A stretch of DNA of 16,240 bases from JANXYW01 sp964458665 (lineage in GTDB: Bacteria > Chloroflexota > Dehalococcoidia > DSTF01 > JACRBR01): contig CAYWOO010000218.1 in assembly GCA_964458665.1 (NCBI GenBank), positions 1 to 16,240 of the forward strand, written 5' to 3'. Below, one piece after another: positions 1 to 6,795 of this stretch. The position numbers and the translations under genes were made by a program. Position 1 is the first letter of the stretch; each line of letters begins with the position of its first letter. Below the pieces are notes generated by a model, which saw only the letters and a program-made list of their open reading frames with translations, did not search any database and was not told where the DNA came from.

Positions 1-4
1 AAAT

Positions 5-92
5 TGGTGCCGAAGGTGGGAGTCGAACCCACATGAGCCTTGCGGCCCAACGGTTTTTGAGACCGTCGCGTCTGCCATTCCGCCACTTCGGC
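5..92 (-). tRNA. tRNA-Leu (anticodon CAA)
   Basis: On the minus strand the 7-bp acceptor stem GCCGAAG/CTTCGGC closes a full cloverleaf with discriminator A and an encoded CCA (plus-strand 5-7). The anticodon stem ACGGT/ACCGT encloses loop CTCAAAA, which gives anticodon CAA at 57-59 for reading UUG leucine codons. A long variable arm (type II tRNA) and a T arm with GTGGG-TTCGACT-CCCAC are present, as expected for tRNA-Leu. On the minus strand, TACGCT (113-118) lies about 20 bases upstream of the mature 5' end and could be a -10 box, but I see no convincing -35. Confidence 0.97.
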
Positions 93-127
93 TCGTTGCA
101 CCAACCAGCGATAGCGTACCGACTGCC

Positions 128-150
128 CGGCGGCCTCGCACGTGCCGCCG
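128..150 (-). terminator. GC hairpin after the methyltransferase gene
   Basis: A 7-bp perfect inverted repeat, CGGCGGC/GCCGCCG with a 9-base loop, lies about 30 bases beyond the stop of the minus-strand methyltransferase gene and before the tRNA. It has no T-tract, so intrinsic termination is only possible. Confidence 0.3.
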
Positions 151-178
151 TCGATCGAGCGTCGGCGCGCTTGCGGCG

Positions 179-829
179 CTACCGTAAGAACTGAAAGAAG
201 CGCACACCCGGCTCGAACGGTGGCGGGTCGACGATCAGCCAATGCGAACCGACGCGATAGCTGCGTTCGTCGGAGGCGTCGAACCGCGCCTCTTCGAAGC
301 CGCGATCGACGAACCAGCGGCAAATGTCGGGTGCGAGATCGTCGCCGGGCCGCCCGTACCGCGTCCAGACGACGGTGGCGCGCGGCGCGCACAGCATCGG
401 CAGCTGATCGATCGTGCGCTTGATGTCCTCGTCGCTGATGTTGCCGAAGATGCCGCACGCCAGCACGATATCCGCGGGCGCCGCGCCCACGTAGCTGTCG
501 GTCGTCGAAGCGTCGGCGCAACGCACCGTCACGCCAGCGAGCCCGGCCGCGATCGCATCCGCGCGCGCCGCTTCCGCAAGCACTTCATCCAGTTCGACGA
601 GCACGGCTGCGACGTCATGGCGGCGCGAATGCTCCGCCAGCGCCCCGATCACATCGCGCCCCTGTCCGGCGCACATGCTGATCATCTGGATCGGCCCTGG
701 CTGCCCCGCGCGTTCATCCAGCGCCGCGCTGACATGCGCCTGCACGACGCTCAGCCGTTCCGACAGACGCGACTCAGGATCATCGTACGCTCGGTGCCAC
801 TGCTGCCAGTCGGTTGCGGCTTCGCTCAC
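179..829 (-). CDS. class I SAM-dependent methyltransferase-like protein
   Basis: The 216-residue protein has a Rossmann-type SAM-binding motif I, ISMCAGQGRD, near residues 50-59. An acidic motif (VLVELDE) follows about 20 residues later, then a DIVLACGIFGNI segment typical of the strand carrying motif IV. The N-terminal region with W and YDDP and the motif resemble a compact family of unassigned methyltransferases seen in Actinobacteria and Chloroflexi. The substrate is unknown. Translation starts at GTG 829; an AGGG 8 bases upstream is a weak ribosome site. The gene is divergent from the promoter at 892-921 and is followed by the tRNA gene on the same strand. Confidence 0.8.
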   Translation of the reverse strand: MSEAATDWQQWHRAYDDPESRLSERLSVVQAHVSAALDERAGQPGPIQMISMCAGQGRDVIGALAEHSRRHDVAAVLVELDEVLAEAARADAIAAGLAGVTVRCADASTTDSYVGAAPADIVLACGIFGNISDEDIKRTIDQLPMLCAPRATVVWTRYGRPGDDLAPDICRWFVDRGFEEARFDASDERSYRVGSHWLIVDPPPFEPGVRFFQFLR

Positions 830-891
830 CCGCCAACCCTATCGATCACTCGCACTCGGGCGCAATAGGCCTGCGGCGCGTCAACATCCGC

Positions 892-921
892 TTGCGGCGA
901 CCCGGCGCGCTCCCGTATACT
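892..921 (+). promoter_or_regulatory. sigma70-type promoter for the RNHCP leader
   Basis: TTGCGG (892-897) and TATACT (916-921) are separated by 18 bases, a good housekeeping-type match in a GC-rich background. Transcription would start near 928, about 40 bases before the leader ORF and some 400 bases before the RNHCP gene. This is the best promoter match I found in the window. Confidence 0.6.
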
Positions 922-969
922 CCGCCCAACGCGAGCGACGCTATATCGCGCCTAGGAAGCAGGATATCT

Positions 970-1038
970 ATGACACGCACGCCCACCGCCGCCACGTCGG
1001 CCGTCGCCGCTGCGTCTCCTGCTGGATCTGCTCGCTAA
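970..1038 (+). CDS. possible 22-residue leader peptide
   Basis: ATG at 970 follows GCAGGA with a 5-base spacer and opens a 22-codon frame ending in TAA at 1036-1038. The peptide is MTRTPTAATSAVAAASPAGS plus AR: alanine makes up about a third of it, with several threonines and serines. It sits about 40 bases after the predicted transcription start and before an intrinsic terminator, the position expected of an attenuator leader peptide. Codons 12-16 form the 5' arm of a 12-bp hairpin. No homologue is recognised and translation is unproven; chance is a real alternative. Confidence 0.35.
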   Translation: MTRTPTAATSAVAAASPAGSAR

Positions 1039-1079
1039 CACCCACTCCTGAGCACCCCAAGGTCATGGACGCAGCGGCG
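1005..1079 (+). promoter_or_regulatory. long-range leader hairpin (attenuator candidate)
   Basis: CGCCGCTGCGTC (1005-1016) is perfectly complementary to GACGCAGCGGCG (1068-1079), with a 51-base loop. The 5' arm lies inside the leader ORF, so a ribosome there would block pairing. Directly after the 3' arm, CTGTGGCC (1081-1088) can pair with GGCCATGG (1164-1171), using two G-U pairs. That segment is nearly the whole 5' arm of the terminator, so the two structures exclude each other. The regulatory role is inferred from these pairings. Confidence 0.4.
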
Positions 1080-1162
1080 CCTGTGGCCTGTTTGTTTGCC
1101 CGTCGCGCCTGACGTGCCGGCGATTCGTCGCCTGTCGTCACAAGTGTTCAGCGGGCAGCCAG

Positions 1163-1194
1163 CGGCCATGGATCCGATCCCGTGGCCGTTTTTT
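1163..1194 (+). terminator. intrinsic terminator upstream of the RNHCP gene
   Basis: CGGCCATGG (1163-1171) pairs with CCGTGGCCG (1180-1188) as a 9-bp stem with one G-U pair and an 8-base loop. Six T residues (1189-1194) follow. It is a canonical Rho-independent terminator, yet it lies between the promoter at 892-921 and the next gene on the same strand. That fits premature termination or release of a short RNA of about 270 bases. Confidence 0.75.
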
Positions 1195-1214
1195 CTTCAT
1201 CACGAACACCCTAG

Positions 1215-1230
1215 AAGGAGTTGCAGCATG
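1215..1230 (+). promoter_or_regulatory. strong Shine-Dalgarno and ATG out of frame with RNHCP
   Basis: AAGGAG (1215-1220) is 7 bases before ATG 1228, an ideal ribosome site just after the terminator. The frame it opens runs 64 codons to a stop at 1420-1422 and overlaps the RNHCP gene in another frame. The product (MPTPIARTRHIVNRIATWPR...) is arginine-rich and not recognised. It could be an upstream ORF coupling translation to the RNHCP gene, or an old start separated from RNHCP by a frameshift. Confidence 0.4.
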
Positions 1231-1331
1231 CCGACACCCATTGCCCGAACACGGCACATCGTCAACCGGATTGCTACGTGGCCGCGGTCGCCACGGCGAC
1301 GCGCCGGCCTCCGAGAGGGGCGAAGTACACC

Positions 1332-1727
1332 GTGTCGAGGACATTTCGAGATCAGCGGCGAGAGCGCCGTTTTCAGGGATCGAGCGAAGAGTTTCGCTGC
1401 CGGCACTGCCGGACATTCGTAGGGAGGACGCTGTATGGAGGCAAGCATCGCAATCACTGCCCGCAGTGCCTCTACTCGCGCCATGTTGACGGCAAGACGC
1501 CGGGCGACCGCGCGAGCGACTGCGGCGGGTCGATGGCGCCCGTCGGCGCGTTCACGCGCGCCAAGGGCGAGCACGCGATCGTGCATCGCTGCCTCGGCTG
1601 CGGCTTCGAGCGGCACAACCGCGTCGCGGCCGACGACGACTTCGCCGCCGTGATGCGGCTGCCGGTCGTCCAGCCGCGCGTGAAGTCTGCCACGCGCGAG
1701 GAGAGTGACGCGGAACGCACAGCGTGA
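1332..1727 (+). CDS. RNHCP domain zinc-binding protein
   Basis: The 131-residue product carries the family signature at residues 40-44 (RNHCP) followed by QCLYSRHVD and PGDRA, as in the RNHCP domain (PF12647). Cysteines at 23/26 and 43/46 form a zinc-ribbon-like pair of CxxC motifs, with further cysteines at 64, 87 and 90 (HRCLGCGFERHNR). The molecular function of this family is not established. I chose GTG 1332 because MSRTF resembles the usual start of the family and GAGAGGGG precedes it by 11 bases. The frame stays open upstream to TTG 1221, but that codon abuts AAGGAG without spacing. The gene lies behind the attenuator-like leader and is followed at once by a hairpin. Confidence 0.85.
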   Translation: MSRTFRDQRRERRFQGSSEEFRCRHCRTFVGRTLYGGKHRNHCPQCLYSRHVDGKTPGDRASDCGGSMAPVGAFTRAKGEHAIVHRCLGCGFERHNRVAADDDFAAVMRLPVVQPRVKSATREESDAERTA

Positions 1728-1735
1728 CGTAACGA

Positions 1736-1767
1736 GATGGAGCGGTCGCCGCAGCGGCCGCTCCATC
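1736..1767 (+). terminator. hairpin after the RNHCP gene
   Basis: GATGGAGCGG (1736-1745) is perfectly complementary to CCGCTCCATC (1758-1767), with 12 bases between. The stem begins 8 bases after the RNHCP stop. The following sequence CGTTTCG is only weakly T-rich, so it may act as a terminator or as a 3' stabiliser separating this gene from the gcv operon. Confidence 0.55.
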
Positions 1768-1817
1768 CGTTTCGTACAACGGATCATAACGGCCTACGCC
1801 GACCGCGGGGCCGTCGC

Positions 1818-1823
1818 TACAAT
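1818..1823 (+). promoter_or_regulatory. -10 box for the gcv operon, possibly leaderless
   Basis: TACAAT at 1818-1823 matches the -10 consensus at five of six bases, and ATG 1834 begins 10 bases after it. There is no Shine-Dalgarno sequence before ATG 1834. Transcription would start at or a few bases before the start codon, giving a leaderless or near-leaderless gcvT mRNA. No convincing -35 hexamer is present (TACGCC at 17-base spacing). No glycine riboswitch fits in the roughly 65 bases available. Confidence 0.4.
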
Positions 1824-1833
1824 GCCGCAAGCC

Positions 1834-2958
1834 ATGTCCGAACCGATGACTGCGACGCTGCGGCACACCGCGCTTTTCGACCTGCACGAGCAGCAGGGCG
1901 GACGCATGGTGCCGTTCGCCGGCTGGTCGATGCCCGTCCAATACAAGGGCATCGTCGAGGAGCACAACGCCGTCCGCCAGCGTGCGGGCGTCTTCGACGT
2001 CTCGCACATGGGTCGCGTCTTCGTCGTCGGCGTCGATGCGAAGCGGTTGCTGCGCAGCGCCGTCACCTACAACGTCGCCAAGATCGCCGAAGGCCGCGGC
2101 CACTACACGCTGCTTTGCAACGGGCAGGGTGGCATCATCGATGACCCGTACGTCTACCGCCTCGATCCGCAGCGCTTCCTCGTCGTCGGGAACGCCTCGA
2201 ACGCCGATCGCGATCTCGAACAGATCCGCGCCCTCGTACAGCCGGGCATGGATGTCGAGCTGCTCGATCGCCAGGCGCAGACGGTGATGCTCGCCGTGCA
2301 AGGTCCGGCGGCGAGCGGGCACATGGCCCGCATCATAGGGCCGGAAGTCGCGGCGCTCGCGCATCGCGCATGCACCGAGCTGCCGTTCATGCAGTACAAG
2401 CTCTTCGTCTCGCGCACCGGCTACACAGGTGAGGACGGCTTCGAGATCGTCACGTCGCCCGAAGCTGGCCGCGCCATCTGGCGCCAGCTGATCGCCGAAG
2501 GCGTCGAGCCGTGCGGCCTCGGTGCGCGCGACACGCTGCGCCTCGAAGCGGCGCTCGCGCTTTGGGGAAACGACATCGACGAGACCACAACGCCGTACGA
2601 AGCCGGCCTCGGCTGGGTCGTCACCCTCGGCGATGGCGCCGAGTTCGTCGGACGCACGGCGCTCGCGCAACTGAAGAACGCTGGCCCGACACGCAAACTT
2701 ACGTGCCTGAAGGCGACGGACCGCGGCGTCATCCGCAGCCACTACCCGATCCTTCGTCGAGGCGAACCGATCGGCGCCATCGCCAGCGGCGGCTTCTCCC
2801 CCACGCTCGGCGAAAGCATCGCCATGGCGTACCTCCCGCTCGATCTCACCGGGTACGGCACCGAACTCGAGGTCGACGTCCGCGGACGCATGCTCGCGGT
2901 CGTAGTAGTCCGCCGCCCGTTCGTATCGAAGCCCGACGATCCGACATCCACTCCGTAG
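1834..2958 (+). CDS. gcvT: glycine cleavage system T protein (aminomethyltransferase)
   Basis: GcvT takes the aminomethyl group from the lipoyl arm of GcvH and transfers it to tetrahydrofolate, releasing ammonia and forming 5,10-methylene-THF. The 374-residue length matches the family. Visible signatures are MVPFAGWSMPVQY near residue 25, FDVSHMG at 54-60, GGIIDD at 99-104 (the region of the catalytic aspartate), SRTGYTGEDGFEI and GLGARDTLRLEA. The C-terminal barrel ends with GFSPTLGESIAMAYLP. I chose ATG 1834 because of its position relative to the -10 box; ATG 1822 and ATG 1846 are in frame alternatives. It is the first gene of the gcv operon and is followed at once by a palindromic repeat. 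Confidence 0.96.
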   Translation: MSEPMTATLRHTALFDLHEQQGGRMVPFAGWSMPVQYKGIVEEHNAVRQRAGVFDVSHMGRVFVVGVDAKRLLRSAVTYNVAKIAEGRGHYTLLCNGQGGIIDDPYVYRLDPQRFLVVGNASNADRDLEQIRALVQPGMDVELLDRQAQTVMLAVQGPAASGHMARIIGPEVAALAHRACTELPFMQYKLFVSRTGYTGEDGFEIVTSPEAGRAIWRQLIAEGVEPCGLGARDTLRLEAALALWGNDIDETTTPYEAGLGWVVTLGDGAEFVGRTALAQLKNAGPTRKLTCLKATDRGVIRSHYPILRRGEPIGAIASGGFSPTLGESIAMAYLPLDLTGYGTELEVDVRGRMLAVVVVRRPFVSKPDDPTSTP

Positions 2959-2980
2959 GGACAGGTCTTCAGACCTGTCC
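2959..2980. repeat. REP-like palindrome with TTCA loop
   Basis: GGACAGGTC and GACCTGTCC flank the loop TTCA as a perfect 9-bp hairpin, directly after the gcvT stop codon and inside the operon before gcvH. It has no T-tract. It shares the C-TTCA-G loop with the hairpin at 11204-11231. Its position between co-transcribed genes argues against a full terminator and suggests a dispersed repeat or an mRNA-processing element. Confidence 0.65.
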
Positions 2981-3012
2981 GCCGCGCGCGCACTCAAGCA
3001 GATGGAGCAGCC

Positions 3013-3396
3013 ATGGCCACCAGCCCCACCGACCGCAAATACTCGAAAGAGCACGAGTGGCTGAAGATCGATGGCGACAGCGCGATCATCGGCATCACCG
3101 ATTACGCCCAGGATCAGCTCGGCGATGTCGTCTACGTCGATCTGCCTCAGCCCGGCGCGACGATCGCGCAGTTCGAGAAGATGGGCGAGATCGAATCCGT
3201 CAAGGCCGTCTCCGATCTTTTCACGCCCGCTTCCGGCGAAGTGCTCGAAGTAAACGAGAAGGTGGTCGAGAAGCCGGAGCTGGTGAACAGCGACCCCCAC
3301 GGCGAAGGCTGGCTCCTCAGGGTGAAACTCACAAACCCAGCAGAGGCAGACGCGCTGCTCACAGCCGCCGACTACGACGCGTTCACAGCGACGTAA
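3013..3396 (+). CDS. gcvH: glycine cleavage system H protein (lipoyl carrier)
   Basis: GcvH is the small lipoylated shuttle of the glycine cleavage complex, carrying the aminomethyl group from the P protein to the T protein and electrons to the L protein. The 127-residue protein has the full family pattern: YSKEHEW near residue 10, GITDYAQDQLGDVVYVDLP, and the lipoylation motif ESVKAVSD with K64 as acceptor. VNSDPHGEGWLLRVK lies near the C-terminus. GGAG (3004-3007) lies 5 bases upstream of ATG 3013, an unambiguous start. It lies 54 bases after gcvT. Confidence 0.98.
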   Translation: MATSPTDRKYSKEHEWLKIDGDSAIIGITDYAQDQLGDVVYVDLPQPGATIAQFEKMGEIESVKAVSDLFTPASGEVLEVNEKVVEKPELVNSDPHGEGWLLRVKLTNPAEADALLTAADYDAFTAT

Positions 3397-3400
3397 TTTA

Positions 3401-3435
3401 GGTCCTTGGTTCTTGGGTCTAAGTTCTTGGTTCAT
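3401..3435. repeat. heptamer tandem repeat, GGTTCTT type, five units
   Basis: Five consecutive 7-base units follow gcvH: GGTCCTT, GGTTCTT, GGGTCTA, AGTTCTT and GGTTCAT (consensus GGTTCTT). They fill most of the gcvH-gcvPA spacer and end just before the Shine-Dalgarno sequence GAAGGGAG of gcvPA. The base composition is much lower in GC than the flanking genes. Confidence 0.75.
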
Positions 3436-3453
3436 CCGAAGGGAGCACAATGC

Positions 3454-4820
<1,367 letters not shown>

Positions 4821-4824
<4 letters not shown>

Positions 4825-6386
4825 CCAACCATCCCGCGAATCCCAATCTCCAATCTCCAACCTTCAGCGCCCAACCGCTCGAACCCACCCTCGACGCGCG
4901 CTCGCATGCCGGCCGCATCGCCGTCGCGATGCCGCACTCCGACGTGCCCGTCACCGATGCTCCGCCAGCCGAACTGCTCCGCCGCGACCTGCGCCTCCCT
5001 GAACTGTCGCAGCTCGATGTCGTGCGCCACTACACGCGCCTCTCGCAGCTCAACTGGTCGATCGATACGCACATGTACCCGCTCGGGTCGTGCACCATGA
5101 AGCTCAACCCGAAAGTTAACGACGCGATCGCCGCGATGCCCGGCTTCGCCGACGCCCACCCCATGCAGCCCGCCGCCGACGTGCAGGGCGCGCTCGCGGT
5201 GATGTATCGCCTGCAACGCATCCTCGCAGAGATCACCGGCATGGCCGAGACGTCGCTTGCGCCGCTGGCCGGCGCGCAGGGCGAACTGGCCGGCGTGCTC
5301 GTCATCAAGGCGTACCTCGAATCACTTGGCGAGAAGCGCACGACGATCCTCGTGCCAGACTCCGCGCACGGCACCAACCCCGCGACGGCATCGATGGCCG
5401 GATTCGATGTCGTCGCCGTAAAGCCCCAGCCCGACGGCGACATGGATCTTGAAGCATTGCGCATCGCGCTCGAAGAGCACGGCCCGACGGTCGCCGCGCT
5501 GATGATCACGCTACCCAGCACGCTCGGTCTCTTCGACCGCAACATCGTGCAGATCGCCGAGATGGTGCACGCGCACGGCGCGCAGATGTACGGCGACGGC
5601 GCAAACCTCAACGCCATGGTCGGCCAGGTAAAGCCCGGCGATCTCGGCTTCGACGTCATGCACATCAACCTGCACAAGACCTTCAGCCAGCCCCACGGTG
5701 GCGGCGGCCCCGGCGCAGGCCCGATCGTCGTCAAGGAACACCTGATCCCGTTCCTTCCGTCACCGCATGTCGTCGTTGACGCCGACGAAGATGGAAGATG
5801 GAACACGGAAGATGGAAGTGGCGCGGGTCGTCCATCCTCTATCATCCATCCTCCATCCTCGGCGACGTATCGCCTCCACGATCCCGAACACACGATCGGC
5901 CGCCTCGGCGCATTCAACGGCAACTTCGGCGTGCTCCTGCGCGCCTACGCCTACATCAGCAGCCTCGGCCCGGATGGACTGCGCGCCATGAGTGAGGCGG
6001 CTGTGCTCAACGCCAACTACGTGCAGGCGCGCCTCCGCGGCGCGTACGATCTCGCGCACGACCGCACCTGCATGCACGAGGTGCTGTTCAGCGGCTGCAA
6101 GCAGAAAGCGCAGGGCGCGAAAACGCTCGACATCGCCAAGCGCATGATCGACTACGGCTACCACCCGCCGACCATCTACTTTCCCCTCGTCGTTGAGGAA
6201 GCGCTGATGATCGAGCCCACCGAAAGCGAAACCAAAGAAACGCTGGACGCCTTCTGCGAAGCCATGCTCCAGATCGCCGCAGAGGCGGAGACGCACCCGG
6301 AGTTGCTGCGCGAAGCCCCGCACACCGCGCCGCTCCGCCGCCTCGACGAAGCGACAGCCGCACGCAAGCCGGTGTTGCGGTGGTAG
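4821..6386 (+). CDS. gcvPB: glycine dehydrogenase (decarboxylating) subunit 2
   Basis: This is the PLP-binding half of the split P protein. The cofactor lysine is K286 in NLHKTFSQPHGGGGPG. Other signatures are DVVRHYTRLSQLNWSID, YPLGSCTMKLNPKVND, PLAGAQGELAGV, DSAHGTNPATASMAGF, GDGANLNAM and FNGNFGVLLRAYAYI. At 521 residues it is longer than the usual 480-500. The excess is explained by two repeat-derived stretches: an N-terminal extension over the heptamers at 4838-4865, and about two dozen residues from roughly position 323 encoded by the inverted heptamer element at 5787-5859. That insert lies between LPSPHVVVDA and the conserved TIGRLGAFNGNFG region. The frame is intact throughout. GAGG (4810-4813) precedes ATG 4821. 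Confidence 0.96.
4838..4865. repeat. heptamer tandem repeat, AATCTCC type, in gcvPB 5' end
   Basis: Four 7-base units, GAATCCC, AATCTCC, AATCTCC and AACCTTC, begin 15 bases after the gcvPB start codon gets under way. They encode PANPNLQSPTFS, a stretch ahead of the region alignable to other GcvPB proteins. The reverse complement reads as GGAGATT units. Confidence 0.7.
5787..5859. repeat. inverted heptamer element inside gcvPB
   Basis: The left arm (5787-5821) has five 7-base units: GAAGATG, GAAGATG, GAACACG, GAAGATG and GAAGTGG. After a 10-base spacer the right arm (5832-5859) has four units: CCATCCT, CTATCAT, CCATCCT and CCATCCT. The arms are partly complementary; 5790-5801 pairs with 5846-5857 at 11 of 12 positions. 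The element is read through in frame as EDGRWNTEDGSGAGR then PSSIIHPPSSA, low-complexity sequence with no counterpart in typical GcvPB. Confidence 0.8.
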
Positions 6387-6419
6387 CTTGGGCGCGCCGT
6401 TGATGATCGATAGATGCGC

Positions 6420-6695
6420 TTACCCGAGATCCTCCGATGCGATATGCATCGCTTCGACAATTCGTTCGACGGGTAGTTGCGCTCGCTCGTTCGCCTGCCG
6501 GACCACCTCAGCGGACGGGCCTTCGAAGAGGCAGAAGCACTTGTCTTCACCTGGGATGAACGTCGAGCGCAAGTAACGCACGGGCGTCCCCGCCTTCGTC
6601 ATGTCGGCGGTGGTTGTCTTGGCACGAGCGGCGGCTGCCGCCAGCTGCTCGGCGCTGATGTTAGGCAGGTGCCGTTCCACCATATACTTGGGCAT
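6420..6695 (-). CDS. DUF4242 domain protein (SCO4226-like)
   Basis: The 91-residue protein begins MPKYMVERHLPNISAEQL and has the DUF4242 pattern: a short beta-strand with E and R, a helix, then YLRSTFIPGEDKCFCLFEGPSAEVV and a final helix ERAQLPVERIVEAM. This is a ferredoxin-like fold family; the Streptomyces member SCO4226 has been described as nickel-binding. The metal and role here are not known. A perfect GGAGGTGA (6700-6707 on the plus strand) 4 bases before ATG 6695 fixes the start. It is convergent with gcvPB, 33 bases away, and divergent from the cyclase-TPR gene. Confidence 0.85.
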   Translation of the reverse strand: MPKYMVERHLPNISAEQLAAAAARAKTTTADMTKAGTPVRYLRSTFIPGEDKCFCLFEGPSAEVVRQANERAQLPVERIVEAMHIASEDLG

Positions 6696-6737
6696 GGACT
6701 CACCTCCGCGCGATTCCTCAATGCGTCATCCTGCCGC

Positions 6738-6763
6738 ATAATACGCCATCTCGCCAACGCGAG
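6738..6763. promoter_or_regulatory. divergent intergenic region with -10 and small operator-like IR
   Basis: Between the DUF4242 gene and the cyclase gene, TATTAT on the minus strand (6738-6743) could be the DUF4242 -10 box, though no good -35 is seen. Next to it lies a 5-bp inverted repeat, CTCGC-CAAC-GCGAG (6750-6763), small enough to be chance but placed where an operator would act on both genes. Confidence 0.25.
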
Positions 6764-6795
6764 GGCTAAGAGAGGCTGTCAGAGGCTCGATCACC

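Noticed and set aside
892..1331. Known riboswitch class or T-box in the RNHCP leader
   Set aside because: I could not match conserved cores such as the T-box sequence or any metabolite aptamer; only the generic attenuator layout is supported.
1768..1833. Glycine riboswitch upstream of gcvT
   Set aside because: Only about 65 bases are available and no tandem aptamer or conserved core is visible.
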